NCBI GenBank assembly: GCA_910587165.1
Contig: CAJUKP010000010.1
Coordinates: 1-64,000 of the forward strand
DNA length: 64,000 bases
Direction: 5' to 3'
DNA from: an uncultured Duncaniella sp.
GTDB taxonomy: Bacteria; Bacteroidota; Bacteroidia; Bacteroidales; Muribaculaceae
In this document: piece after piece, positions 50,984 to 59,978 of the stretch
Layout: every line of letters begins with the position of its first letter
How positions within the stretch are numbered: position 1 is the stretch's first letter
The notes under the pieces: model-generated
Database searches by the model: none
Told to the model about the DNA's origin: nothing
The model's input: the letters and a program-made list of their open reading frames with translations, nothing else
Translations under genes and position numbers: made by a program

Positions 50984-52169
50984 AATACACTATTTCTTCG
51001 GGAGAGTTTGTGAGACATTCCACTTTTCCTGCACGTATGGCATAAGTGTTTTCTATGCCGATCGCACCGACGTGGGGTATGACGAATTTCGGTTCGAGCG
51101 CGATCACATTACCTTCGCTGAGCACATCACGGCTACGGGGAGCAATGACCGGAAGCTCGTTTATCTCGATACCCACACCGTGTCCAATGAATCCGGCGTG
51201 TTGGCGGTGGCCCATGTAATATGCCTTCAGATCACGTTCGGTCACCATCTGCTCGGCCTTTTCCCATAGATCCTTGGCTTTGACACCGGGTTTCATCATG
51301 GCTGTAAGTTCACGGTGGATATCTATCGAACACCGGTGGGCCTTGAGTGCAAGCTCAGGCAGTGATCCTGTCTCAGGGGCGAATACACGTGTCATATCGG
51401 TCATGTATCCGTCAAAGTTTCCATTCATATCCACCATCACAGTCGTGCCCGGCGCTATGATGGTGCCGTCAGCCCCCACCGGGAGTGACGGGTCGTTTCC
51501 GGCGCCACCCATGGCGAAGTCGTAGGGCGAAGGGGCGTCGGCATTCTCGCCGGCAAGCACATTGCCCATGTGGAGTTCCATGGAATCACCGCTGATACGG
51601 AATTGTCCGAGACACCCTTCGAGACGGCTCACGCGTTCGATTTCCACCTGAAGTTCGAGATCGCTCATTCCGGGGGAGAAGAGTTTGGGGATCTTGCGAT
51701 AGACAAGATCATGCTTGATTCCGGACCGGCGTATCATCCCGATCTCGAAATCGGTCTTTATGGACCGTGCCGTCCGGAGGAGGGGAGAGGCATTGGCAAT
51801 CTCCACGCCCGGGAACACTTTGGAAAGGCGTCTGAATGTGGTGTAGGGAAGAAGGTCGAGTTCAAGGCCGATGCTCTCCGGCATATTCAGACCAAGCGAC
51901 ATGGTGATGTCCTCCGGTTTGCGGATATATACCACCCCGTCACCGTCAAGCTCAACAGGGCGTCGCACGAAGTTGATCACCTCCCCTTCATGGGGAATAT
52001 ATACATATCCGGCAAATACACGGCCGGTAATGTAATATATGTTAGCGTTATCCGTGAGGAGCATACCCTTCATGCCGGCCTTACCCATAAGGTCTCTCAG
52101 TCGCGAGAGCCTGAGGGCATATTCCTCGGCAGGCAGGAGGTTAAGTCTATTCTTGAGAACGTCTTTCAT
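50973..52169 (-). CDS. M24 aminopeptidase P-like (Xaa-Pro) peptidase
   Basis: This 398-residue cytoplasmic metallopeptidase has a creatinase-type N-terminal domain and a pita-bread catalytic domain. Dinuclear metal ligands are in VMVDMNGNF, YMTDMTR, GFIGHGVG, IALEPK and IENTY. It probably removes N-terminal residues before proline. It is the first gene of the six-gene minus operon down to DUF486. Confidence 0.9.
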   Translation of the reverse strand: MKDVLKNRLNLLPAEEYALRLSRLRDLMGKAGMKGMLLTDNANIYYITGRVFAGYVYIPHEGEVINFVRRPVELDGDGVVYIRKPEDITMSLGLNMPESIGLELDLLPYTTFRRLSKVFPGVEIANASPLLRTARSIKTDFEIGMIRRSGIKHDLVYRKIPKLFSPGMSDLELQVEIERVSRLEGCLGQFRISGDSMELHMGNVLAGENADAPSPYDFAMGGAGNDPSLPVGADGTIIAPGTTVMVDMNGNFDGYMTDMTRVFAPETGSLPELALKAHRCSIDIHRELTAMMKPGVKAKDLWEKAEQMVTERDLKAYYMGHRQHAGFIGHGVGIEINELPVIAPRSRDVLSEGNVIALEPKFVIPHVGAIGIENTYAIRAGKVECLTNSPEEIVYFDL

Positions 52170-52182
52170 GACAACCTCTTAT

Positions 52183-53055
52183 TTATTCTTCTACAAGTTC
52201 ATCTGCAGCCAGACGCTTGAGTGTTATGATTTTCTGACCGGCCTGATTGCACAGATATGCAGTGTCGGGGTTATTGCCCTTTGATGCGGATGCCACCTGT
52301 TCGAGTGCGAGAAGGAATGTCTGTTCCTCGGCGATGTCAGGACAGGTCATTCGGGAAGTGGCGAGGTCGCGGAATTCGATGCCCTGGCCCTTGTCATAGT
52401 TGACAATTATGGTGCCATTGAGTATGTTGCAGCCTGCATTGCCATGCACACGGCCCTCGTTTGTGTCAATCACGATCTTGATGGCCGCCTTGATGTCGCG
52501 GTCTTCGATCACAGTCACCTTCCAGGCTCCGTTGATGAAGTCAAGGCTCTGTTTGCGGAGCTTCATCACCACACGTCCTGTGGCCGACATCAGACTGAGG
52601 TCCCGGGAGCCAATGAATGAGCATGAGGCCACATTGTTCAGCGCTGAGTTCACTGCCTGTTCGTAGGGAGCGTCCGCACAAGCCTTGAGTGAGGTGATGA
52701 ACTCGCCGGCAGGTTGAATCTTTCCGTTCTCAACCTTCCACGCTCCGTTTATATAGTTGCAACCGTTGAAACCCATCACATTCAGCACTCCCGGCTGTGA
52801 TGTCTCAGGCTCGAATGTCAGTATGGGGTGGTTCTCGCCATTGACATTGACTTGCTTGCCATCGAGTTCGATGATTGACCATTCACCTGTGAAGGCTGAC
52901 AGGGATGGCGTTTTTTCACCTTTTGACGCAGATGCCTGCACGGCGGACTCTGTTGTTCGGTCAGCCGGAATTGTTTTGTTGTTATTCTTCATTGTATTGC
53001 ATGAGCCCATGAGGAGAAGCGAGAGGCCTGCCGCTACAAATATTGTTGATTTCAT
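52183..53055 (-). CDS. Lipoprotein with two META (HslJ-like) domains
   Basis: This 290-residue lipoprotein (lipobox LLMGSC, Cys19) contains two META/HslJ-like domains: one around residues 55-165 (EWSIIELDGKQV, NVMGFNGCNYINGAW) and another around 170-285 (NGAWKVTVIEDRDI, VHGNAGCNILNG). META domains often occur in heat- or antibiotic-linked envelope proteins; HslJ confers novobiocin tolerance in E. coli. Function here is not known. Its promoter lies at 53081-53088. Confidence 0.87.
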   Translation of the reverse strand: MKSTIFVAAGLSLLLMGSCNTMKNNNKTIPADRTTESAVQASASKGEKTPSLSAFTGEWSIIELDGKQVNVNGENHPILTFEPETSQPGVLNVMGFNGCNYINGAWKVENGKIQPAGEFITSLKACADAPYEQAVNSALNNVASCSFIGSRDLSLMSATGRVVMKLRKQSLDFINGAWKVTVIEDRDIKAAIKIVIDTNEGRVHGNAGCNILNGTIIVNYDKGQGIEFRDLATSRMTCPDIAEEQTFLLALEQVASASKGNNPDTAYLCNQAGQKIITLKRLAADELVEE

Positions 53056-53080
53056 GATTTGAGTTTTTGAATTGATGATG

Positions 53081-53088
53081 CAAAATTA
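53081..53088 (-). promoter_or_regulatory. Promoter -7 box of the META lipoprotein gene
   Basis: TAATTTTG on the minus strand, 26 bp upstream of the start, fits TAnnTTTG. The -33 box would fall inside the end of the cyclo-ligase gene. Confidence 0.5.
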
Positions 53089-53104
53089 ATAAAAACGCCT
53101 GAGA

Positions 53105-53665
53105 TTACCGTCGGCTCCGTTTCACAATTATATGGTTGCTTTCGGTTATGACAATGTCGAGCGCCACATCGTGAGGTTCGGCGTCGATTTCATCGTCGAG
53201 GAGCTGGAAGTCAAATCCCATGCCCACTTTTGTGGCTTTTGTATCGCCCAGCAGACGGTCGTAATAGCCTTTTCCACGCCCCACGCGGTTGCCGTTGCGG
53301 TCGAAAGCGACGGCAGGCACCACCACCATCTCTATGTCGCACATCGAGGCGGTGTCGTTGCCTGTGGGTTCCTCGATATGGAAGGAGCCGAGAGTGAGCC
53401 GCTGTTCATCGTAGGGGAGAATGTCAAGATTGACACCGTTGACCCTTGGAAGATAGAAATGTTTGCGGGATGCCCATTTGGCAATGAATGATCTCGTGGG
53501 AAGTTCGTCCGGCAAGGAATGATACATGAGAATTCTGTCGGCGAGCATGAAGGCCGCTGTGCGTTCGAGAATGGCAAATGCCTTCTCGGCCGCACTCTGT
53601 TTTTCATTCTCACTAAGGAGAGTTTTGCGCGCCTTGACTCTTCGGCGGATGTCGTCTTTATTCAT
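53105..53665 (-). CDS. 5-formyltetrahydrofolate cyclo-ligase
   Basis: This 186-residue enzyme converts 5-formyl-THF to 5,10-methenyl-THF using ATP. The family block VVPAVAFDRNGNRVG with GRGKGYYDRLL is present. I set the start at 53665 (MNKDDIRRRV), the usual position in the family; an in-frame ATG at 53689 adds eight extra residues. It follows the S41 protease gene by 52 bp. The folate link fits the glycine cleavage operon and the dCMP deaminase, but proximity to the latter may be chance. Confidence 0.92.
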   Translation of the reverse strand: MNKDDIRRRVKARKTLLSENEKQSAAEKAFAILERTAAFMLADRILMYHSLPDELPTRSFIAKWASRKHFYLPRVNGVNLDILPYDEQRLTLGSFHIEEPTGNDTASMCDIEMVVVPAVAFDRNGNRVGRGKGYYDRLLGDTKATKVGMGFDFQLLDDEIDAEPHDVALDIVITESNHIIVKRSRR

Positions 53666-53717
53666 AATAGAGAACGTGTGGTGTTTCACTCACCGCCGGC
53701 CCGGCCGGTGGGAGCTT

Positions 53718-55337
53718 TCAGTTAGTCAGAGGGAAAGCGGCTTTGCCCTCGTCAAGAGCCTCGATGGCCGAAATCACCGTGGGATCGCTCTCGTTGAATA
53801 TCTCATAGTAGCCTCGGTTGCCGAAGATGTTGCGGGCTATGACTGCCTTCAGTGAACTAACAATCAGGTTGCGGGAAAGGTTTATGTAATACCATCTCGG
53901 TGTCACTCCGGCTTTGGCCGCGTAGCTGACAAATTCCTGCAGCAAGGTGTCATCGTCGGGCAGGAGCGAGAGCATTTCGGTGGCGTTGCGGCTTTTGGAC
54001 AGACGCTCGCGGTTGCGGTCGGTGTAGTCAAAAGAATATTTCTGTATCAAGCCGCCGTTGACTACGTTGAGATAGTAGGATGTTATGCCGGTTGTGTCAT
54101 TGGGTACGAATATGTCAGGCATGATACCTCCGCCGCCATAGACGGTGCGCCCATGCAGTGTGCTGAACTCGAGGTTCTTGTCAAACTTAATGGAGTCAGC
54201 GTTATAGTATTCGCCATGCTCATACCTTGTGAGCAAGTCGCGGTCATAGTCTGTGCCGGGAGCGTATGTCTTCTGTATGCAGCGTCCCGAAGGGGTATAA
54301 TAACGGGCCACAGTGAGACGGACGGCACTGCTGTCGGGAAGTTCGAGCTGATTCTGGACGAGTCCTTTTCCGAACGAACGGCGCCCCACGATGAGTCCGC
54401 GGTCATTGTCCTGGATGGCACCGGCGAATATCTCGCTCGCACTTGCCGAGACCTCGTCGAGAAGCACAACTATCTCGGCATTTCTGAATGCACCGGACCC
54501 ATCGCTGCCGAGGGGTGCTTTCTCGGGATAATGCGCGCCCTTCATGGACACTATGGGCAAATCGCTTTCAAGAAATTCATTGGCCATGAGCACGGCAGGC
54601 TCCATGAAGCCTCCTCCGTTGCCTCTGAGGTCGATGATGAATTTCTCGGCGCCGTTGGATGCGAGCTCGACCATTGAGTTGAGAAATTCGCTGTAGGTCT
54701 GGGCTCCGAACTTGTTGATCTTCAGATAACCGGTCTTGTCGGCTATTATATATGAGGCATCCACCGATGTGACGGGTATGGGACCGCGTGTCACCTCGAA
54801 GGGGAGCAGGTTTTTGGCTGTGGAACGCTTGATGCCGAGGCGCACGATACTGTTCTTTGGCCCACGCAAGGAACTCATGACCTTGCCGTTGCTCCATTTC
54901 TGTCCTGCCACCATGGTATCGTTGACGGTGACGATGCGGTCGCCGGGCAGAAGTCCTACCTTTTCAGACGGACCGCCTGAGATCACCTCGAGGACATTGA
55001 TGGTGTCGCCGATCATATTGAATGTGATTCCGATACCGGAAAATGAGCCTTCGAGCTCCTCATTGACACTTTTGAGGTCGGAGGCGGGTATGTAGACCGA
55101 GTGAGGGTCAAGTCCGGTCATGAATCCGGCCAAAGATTGCTCGAGCAGGGAGTCGGTGTCTATGTCGTCGACATAGTTGCGTTCAATCAGACGGATTATC
55201 GAGTCAAGTTTCTTGCGGGAGTCCCAGTTGTTGCCCGTATTGCTGAAAAAGGTCTTGCCTATCCACATACCCCCTGTGAGGGCCACCGCGATGACCAGAG
55301 GCATCCATACGGCAGGGCTTTTAAGACGTTTGTTCAT
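53718..55337 (-). CDS. S41 carboxy-terminal processing protease
   Basis: This 539-residue membrane-anchored periplasmic protease has one N-terminal transmembrane helix (residues ~9-27), a PDZ domain (~90-175) and the S41 catalytic core with Ser301 (SASASEIF) and Lys324 (RSFGKGLVQ), the Ser-Lys dyad of CtpA. It cuts misfolded or tagged periplasmic proteins. It is between the dCMP deaminase and cyclo-ligase genes. Confidence 0.93.
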   Translation of the reverse strand: MNKRLKSPAVWMPLVIAVALTGGMWIGKTFFSNTGNNWDSRKKLDSIIRLIERNYVDDIDTDSLLEQSLAGFMTGLDPHSVYIPASDLKSVNEELEGSFSGIGITFNMIGDTINVLEVISGGPSEKVGLLPGDRIVTVNDTMVAGQKWSNGKVMSSLRGPKNSIVRLGIKRSTAKNLLPFEVTRGPIPVTSVDASYIIADKTGYLKINKFGAQTYSEFLNSMVELASNGAEKFIIDLRGNGGGFMEPAVLMANEFLESDLPIVSMKGAHYPEKAPLGSDGSGAFRNAEIVVLLDEVSASASEIFAGAIQDNDRGLIVGRRSFGKGLVQNQLELPDSSAVRLTVARYYTPSGRCIQKTYAPGTDYDRDLLTRYEHGEYYNADSIKFDKNLEFSTLHGRTVYGGGGIMPDIFVPNDTTGITSYYLNVVNGGLIQKYSFDYTDRNRERLSKSRNATEMLSLLPDDDTLLQEFVSYAAKAGVTPRWYYINLSRNLIVSSLKAVIARNIFGNRGYYEIFNESDPTVISAIEALDEGKAAFPLTN

Positions 55338-55388
55338 AGAAAAAAGAGCTGGAAAGTAGCTTTTGATAGTATAGTGATAAAGTCGGTT

Positions 55389-55820
55389 CTATTCGCTGAT
55401 GGGGAGATGCGACACTTCTACGTGAGCCCGGCGGAGCAGGTCGATGCCTTCGGTGATCCTGTAGGTCTCATCGAACACAACACGCTTTATACCTGCCTGT
55501 ATTATGAGTTTGGCACAGTCGAGACAAGGGGATGCTGTGACATAGAGGGTAGCTCCCTCCGAGGAGTTGTTTGAACGCGCCACTTTGGTGATGGCGTTTG
55601 CCTCGGCATGGAGCACATAGCTCTTGGTCACACCGCTTTCGTCCTCACACACGTTTTCGAATCCCGCCGGTGTTCCGTTGAAACCGTCGGAAATGATGGT
55701 GCGGTCCTTCACCATCAGAGCTCCCACTTTGCGTCGCTGGCAATAGGAATTCTCGGCCCATATCCGGGCCATGCGAAGATAGCGCCTGTCTAATAAATCC
55801 TGTTTGGCGGACAAGTCCAT
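55389..55820 (-). CDS. dCMP deaminase family protein
   Basis: This 143-residue zinc deaminase has HAEANAI (zinc His and catalytic Glu) and the distal zinc cysteines SPCLDCAK. It would turn dCMP to dUMP for dTMP synthesis; the same fold occurs in ComEB. The gene starts 24 bp after a TAAATTTG -7 box at 55845-55852. Confidence 0.92.
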   Translation of the reverse strand: MDLSAKQDLLDRRYLRMARIWAENSYCQRRKVGALMVKDRTIISDGFNGTPAGFENVCEDESGVTKSYVLHAEANAITKVARSNNSSEGATLYVTASPCLDCAKLIIQAGIKRVVFDETYRITEGIDLLRRAHVEVSHLPISE

Positions 55821-55844
55821 GAAGGTGGTCGTTAATAATCACCG

Positions 55845-55852
55845 CAAATTTA
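55845..55852 (-). promoter_or_regulatory. Promoter -7 box of the dCMP deaminase/S41/cyclo-ligase genes
   Basis: TAAATTTG on the minus strand, 24 bp upstream of the deaminase start. The -33 box is not clear. Confidence 0.5.
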
Positions 55853-55997
55853 GTCATTTTTTCCCAATAAACCCCTATAAGGACCGAAAAAACAGATATA
55901 TTCGGCATGAGTTCCGGGCATATTTGCCGAAAGGCATGATGATTTCCGGAATGGTGTCGGGATCCGGCTGCAAAAACGCACCTGGATATGAGAAAAC

Positions 55998-56013
55998 CTC
56001 AACATTTGTTGAG
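55998..56013. terminator. Small palindrome after YccF
   Basis: CTCAACATTTGTTGAG is a near-perfect palindrome with a 2-nt centre, followed on the minus strand by GTTTTC. It could be a weak terminator of the sigma-YccF operon or an operator. The region 55853-55997 holds nothing else that I recognise. Confidence 0.35.
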
Positions 56014-56028
56014 ATTTTAAATTTACTG

Positions 56029-56397
56029 TCAATTAATTTCCTTCCCGAACGGGAACAGTGCGAGACGCATGAGCTTGAAGTGCTGCATTCCGAAGGGTAT
56101 TCCCACGATCGTGATACATAACACCACACCCCAGAACAGGTGGGTGAGCGCGATGGGGATGCCTCCCACAAACCACCATATCAGGTTCATTATTCCGGCA
56201 AGGCATCCGGATGGCCAGCCGGTGGAGAAGACATTTGTCCCGAAGGGCCATATCGCGACTGATGCAAGTTTGAATGTCTGCAGTCCGAACGGGATGCCGA
56301 TGATGGTGAGCATCATCAATATGCTTGATACAGCGTATTCGACGGCTATCATGAAGCCTCCGAATACGAACCAGATGATATTGAGAAGTATATTCAT
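56029..56397 (-). CDS. YccF-domain membrane protein
   Basis: This 122-residue protein contains two copies of the YccF motif (LNIIWFVFGGF, GIPFGLQTFKLA and again NLIWWFVGGIP, GIPFGMQHFKLMRL), each with two hydrophobic segments, as in the family. Function is unknown. It is 6 bp after the membrane partner of the sigma factor and belongs to that operon. Confidence 0.9.
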   Translation of the reverse strand: MNILLNIIWFVFGGFMIAVEYAVSSILMMLTIIGIPFGLQTFKLASVAIWPFGTNVFSTGWPSGCLAGIMNLIWWFVGGIPIALTHLFWGVVLCITIVGIPFGMQHFKLMRLALFPFGKEIN

Positions 56398-56403
56398 TAT
56401 TTA

Positions 56404-56964
56404 TCAGGGATTAAGCTGTGATTTCATTTCCCGAAGGAGCTGTGTGGTGCGGTGGTTTATGGCCAATCCGATACATCCGCCGAGCAGTACGCCGACAAGT
56501 GATCCGTAGAGGGCCCACGGGCCGAAACTCTGGGCGAATGTCATGATCATGAAGATCACGAGCGGAATGGCACAGGTGATGCCCACAATGCGTGCAATCA
56601 TGCGCTGACGTTCCACATTATAGACAGATTCGAGCGCATCCTTGACAGTCATTACGGAAAGGTCTATGTGTTTGATGTTGAGGGCACGGTAGAAATTAAC
56701 CAGCCCCATCACCACGAAGAAAGCTCCTGCGGCAAGCACCATCTCCGGACTTTCCACGGCAAACGGCACGAGTGTGGCTATGCCGAGAAATGAGATCACC
56801 ACAAGATTGAGTGTAAGGCGATAGAGCTTGTCACGCAAAGTGGTGACCTTCGTGGTGCTGACTTTGCGCTCAATCTCCCTTACGCTGGCGGCTGCCGCCT
56901 CAGAGGGGAGATCTATATTGTTCCATTGGTTTCTGAGCTGATCGAGATCCATGTTGTTTTTCAC
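56404..56964 (-). CDS. Membrane protein paired with the sigma factor (putative anti-sigma)
   Basis: This 186-residue protein has a cytoplasmic N-terminal ~50 residues (DLDQLRNQWNNIDL, then a basic helix) and four transmembrane segments. No named anti-sigma domain is visible. Its start overlaps the sigma factor stop by 4 bp, the classic arrangement for anti-sigma factors, so I infer that it holds the sigma factor at the membrane. Confidence 0.7.
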   Translation of the reverse strand: MKNNMDLDQLRNQWNNIDLPSEAAAASVREIERKVSTTKVTTLRDKLYRLTLNLVVISFLGIATLVPFAVESPEMVLAAGAFFVVMGLVNFYRALNIKHIDLSVMTVKDALESVYNVERQRMIARIVGITCAIPLVIFMIMTFAQSFGPWALYGSLVGVLLGGCIGLAINHRTTQLLREMKSQLNP

Positions 56965-57461
56965 TTGTTGTTCTGTTCGACTAACTTTTGCTTGATACGC
57001 CTCAGGCGGGTAGCTACGGTGTTGCGGGTCAGACCTGTCACCTCGGCTATCTCATCGTAGCTTTTCTCGTCGAGCCACATGAGGATGATGGCCTTGTCCA
57101 TCTTCGGGAGTCCTCCTATGAGGCGGTACATTTCCCTGAGCATATCACCTTTGGCATTGTCAGGAGCCTCCATTTCTGTCACATTGTCGATGGAAACTCT
57201 GCCGGTGGTGTGGTGGGAGTTGCGCCTGAAGAAAGTGACGCAAGTGTTGAGGGCCACGCGGTAGATCCAGGTGGATTCCCTGGAATCTCCGCGGAACGAA
57301 CCGATGCCTTGCCATATATTGGCGAGCACCTCCTGGTAAAGGTCGTTGAAATGGTCGTCGTCAGTGGCATACATATAGCACACCTTATATATAAGGCGTC
57401 TGTTGTCATTGACGACCGCCATGAAACGGTTTTCTTTATCCTGTGAGGTTGCGTGAGTCAT
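56961..57461 (-). CDS. ECF-type sigma-70 factor
   Basis: This 166-residue factor has only sigma regions 2 and 4. Region 2 covers ATDDDHFNDLYQEVLANIWQ; region 4 is the helix-turn-helix YDEIAEVTGLTRNTVATRLR. Length and layout match ECF sigma factors. It is followed by its membrane partner and YccF. What signal it answers is unknown. Confidence 0.92.
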   Translation of the reverse strand: MTHATSQDKENRFMAVVNDNRRLIYKVCYMYATDDDHFNDLYQEVLANIWQGIGSFRGDSRESTWIYRVALNTCVTFFRRNSHHTTGRVSIDNVTEMEAPDNAKGDMLREMYRLIGGLPKMDKAIILMWLDEKSYDEIAEVTGLTRNTVATRLRRIKQKLVEQNNK

Positions 57462-57490
57462 AATCTGCTATATTAGACTCATGTTTTTTC

Positions 57491-57519
57491 AAAAAGTTTC
57501 AGCGCGTATGAAACTTTTT
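57491..57519. promoter_or_regulatory. Hairpin between the sigma factor and ABC exporter genes
   Basis: AAAAAGTTTCA / TGAAACTTTTT, 11 bp perfect with a 7-nt loop, is placed 30 bp upstream of the sigma gene and 42 bp upstream of the ABC gene, in the divergent gap. It may be an operator or the hairpin of a leader. T runs are present on both sides. Confidence 0.45.
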
Positions 57520-57560
57520 CTCTGTTTGTGCGTCCTATGTAGCAAAATCAATCATACTCA

Positions 57561-58511
57561 ATGGATATACTGCAAGTAAATAATGTAAGCAAGGCCTATT
57601 CGGGCCATCTTGCCCTTGATGATGTGTCGCTGAACGTGCCCGAGGGTAAGATATATGGTCTGCTCGGTCCAAACGGTGCGGGAAAGACCACACTCATCCG
57701 TATAATCAACCATATCACAGCTCCTGATAGCGGAGAGGTGTTGTTTGACGGCCACCGCATGACCCAGGAAGATGTAGAGCATATCGGTTACCTGCCAGAA
57801 GAGCGCGGCCTCTACAAAAAAATGAAAGTAGGGGAGCAGGCGGTGTTTTTCGCCCGGCTCAAAGGACTGTCCAAAGCCGAAGCCACCCGCGAACTGCGCA
57901 AATGGTTTGAGAAATTCGATATCCTTTCGTGGTGGGACCGTAAGGTTGAGGAGCTTTCAAAAGGCATGGCACAGAAGGTTCAGTTTATCGTCACTGTGCT
58001 CCACAGACCGAAGCTTCTGATATTTGACGAGCCTTTTTCCGGTTTCGATCCTATCAATGCTAACCTTCTGAAGGAGGAGATACTCAAGCTTCGTGAAGAG
58101 GGTTCGACAGTGATATTCTCAACTCACAACATGAACTCCGTGGAAGAGATATGTGACCATATCACTCTCATCAACAACAGCAGGAATATCCTGAGCGGAG
58201 ATGTCGAGGAGTTGCGCCGGCGGTTTTTCGCCGATCGCTATGACCTGACCTTCACCGGAGATCCGCGCGGTCTGATGGAGCGTCTGCAGCCGTTGGCCGG
58301 CGAGTTCAAGATGCTTGATCCGGATGGACGCGGACGTAACCGTCTGTCGCTCCATGTCAATGGCGGAGGGTCGGACGAGGCTCTACGCAATGTGATATCT
58401 GTGGCAAACGATACGGTGGCTCTTGCCGGATTCTCGGAAAGCATAGCTTCAATGAACGATATATTCATCCGTGCTGTCGAGGAGGATTCGGCGGAAAGGG
58501 TGTCTGAATAA
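57561..58511 (+). CDS. ABC transporter ATP-binding protein (NatA-like)
   Basis: This 316-residue ATPase has Walker A GPNGAGKTT, signature LSKGMAQKVQ (variant of LSGGQ), Walker B LLIFDEPFSGFD and an H-loop FSTHN, followed by a C-terminal DUF4162-like domain (from ~220). It powers the permease encoded 53 bp downstream; the pair resembles NatAB sodium or drug exporters. Confidence 0.92.
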   Translation: MDILQVNNVSKAYSGHLALDDVSLNVPEGKIYGLLGPNGAGKTTLIRIINHITAPDSGEVLFDGHRMTQEDVEHIGYLPEERGLYKKMKVGEQAVFFARLKGLSKAEATRELRKWFEKFDILSWWDRKVEELSKGMAQKVQFIVTVLHRPKLLIFDEPFSGFDPINANLLKEEILKLREEGSTVIFSTHNMNSVEEICDHITLINNSRNILSGDVEELRRRFFADRYDLTFTGDPRGLMERLQPLAGEFKMLDPDGRGRNRLSLHVNGGGSDEALRNVISVANDTVALAGFSESIASMNDIFIRAVEEDSAERVSE

Positions 58512-58563
58512 AAATAACCGGCATTCAAGTCCGGAATCAGCCGGGCTCAAAAAACATTCAATC

Positions 58564-59883
58564 ATGACAAAATCAAAGATAGGCATAGTCATTGAACGCG
58601 AGTATCTCGAGCGCGTCAAGAAAAAAAGTTTCATATTCACAACATTGCTGATGCCGGTGCTCATGCTGGTGCTGATGGCTCTTCCGGCAATGCTTGTGAT
58701 GTTTGTGGACAAGAGCGAGACAACAGTGCTCGTAGTGGATAATTCGGGCAAAGTGGCCGATAAGCTGACGGACAGTGATGAAGTGAAGTTTATCACTTCG
58801 GCCGGCGTCACAGTGGATTCCGCCCTCCGCAATGAAGATGTTGGTGCGGTGCTGGTGATTCCGGGCAATGTGTATGATTCCAAACGGCCTACTCTCAAGC
58901 TGTATACCAACGGACCGAGTTCAATAATGACGGAAGGTGTGATCACCGGTCAGGTCAACAAGATTGTCGAGGATGAGCGTCTCAAACATTATGATATAGC
59001 TAATCTTGACAAGATCTTGTCCGAAGTGGAAAGCGACGTGGTTCTCTCGACCATGCGCAATGACTCCGAGGAGGAGGAAGAAGCCCTTTCCTCCGGCCTG
59101 AGCTATGGAATAGGTATCGCTATGTCGTTTATCCTGTATATGTTCCTTCTCATCTATGGACAGATGGTGATGACATCAATTATCGAGGAGAAGGGCAACC
59201 GTGTGCTCGAGGTGGTGGTGACTTCGGTCAAGCCCATGCAGCTCATGATGGGCAAAATTATCGGTGTGGCACTTGTGGCCGTCACCCAGATGGTGCTTTG
59301 GGGTGCTCTGCTTGCAGTTATGTCGGCATGGGTGCTTCCGGCCATCATGCCGGCTGAGGCTATGGCTGATGTGGCGGCAGTGCAGGCAGGGAATTTTGAT
59401 GGAGTGAGTGACACCGAATCTCTTGAGCTTATCCAGGCTGTGGCTTCGCTCACACAGGTCGGAAACATTCTGTCGCTTGTCGGCTTGATGACACTCTTTC
59501 TTGTGTTCGGTTTCCTCATCTATTCATCCATCTTTGCAGCTGTCGGTTCGGCCGTCGACAACATACAGGATGCCTCGCAGCTGACATCGTTTGCGGTGTT
59601 CCCTATCATCTTTGGCCTGATCTTCGCAATGGTTGCGGCTGCCGATCCGATGGGACCCGTAGCATTCTGGGCTTCCATATTCCCTCTTACCTCTCCGATG
59701 GTCATGGTGGCCCGCATACCGTTCGGCATACCATCGTGGGAGATCTGGCTCTCGCTTGGCCTGCTTGTATTGGGATTCATAGCCATGGTGTGGCTTGCCG
59801 GCAAGATATACAGGGTGGGTATTTTCATGTATGGCAAGAAGCCGTCAATAAAAGAGGTGGTCCGCTGGATCAGATATAAATAA
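58564..59883 (+). CDS. ABC-2 type permease (NatB-like)
   Basis: This 439-residue permease has an N-terminal TM helix (~18-40), a large extracytoplasmic domain (~45-190) and five or six more TM segments in the second half (from FILYMFLLIYGQ on), the ABC-2 architecture. The motif MTSIIEEKGNRVLEVVVTSV matches NatB/YhaP. I use 58564 (MTKSKIGIVIE) as start; an in-frame ATG at 58471 lies within the ATPase gene. Confidence 0.9.
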   Translation: MTKSKIGIVIEREYLERVKKKSFIFTTLLMPVLMLVLMALPAMLVMFVDKSETTVLVVDNSGKVADKLTDSDEVKFITSAGVTVDSALRNEDVGAVLVIPGNVYDSKRPTLKLYTNGPSSIMTEGVITGQVNKIVEDERLKHYDIANLDKILSEVESDVVLSTMRNDSEEEEEALSSGLSYGIGIAMSFILYMFLLIYGQMVMTSIIEEKGNRVLEVVVTSVKPMQLMMGKIIGVALVAVTQMVLWGALLAVMSAWVLPAIMPAEAMADVAAVQAGNFDGVSDTESLELIQAVASLTQVGNILSLVGLMTLFLVFGFLIYSSIFAAVGSAVDNIQDASQLTSFAVFPIIFGLIFAMVAAADPMGPVAFWASIFPLTSPMVMVARIPFGIPSWEIWLSLGLLVLGFIAMVWLAGKIYRVGIFMYGKKPSIKEVVRWIRYK

Positions 59884-59900
59884 ATCCGCATAGCGAATAA

Positions 59901-59946
59901 AATACAGGCAGTGGAGTGACTTAATTGTCACTCCACTGCCTGTATT
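59901..59946. terminator. Perfect 20-bp bidirectional terminator
   Basis: AATACAGGCAGTGGAGTGAC and its exact complement surround a TTAATT loop, between the convergent permease and PepSY-like genes. This is the longest perfect hairpin in the window. Confidence 0.9.
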
Positions 59947-59978
59947 ACTGTATTATATGTCAGTTATTACCGGTCTGT

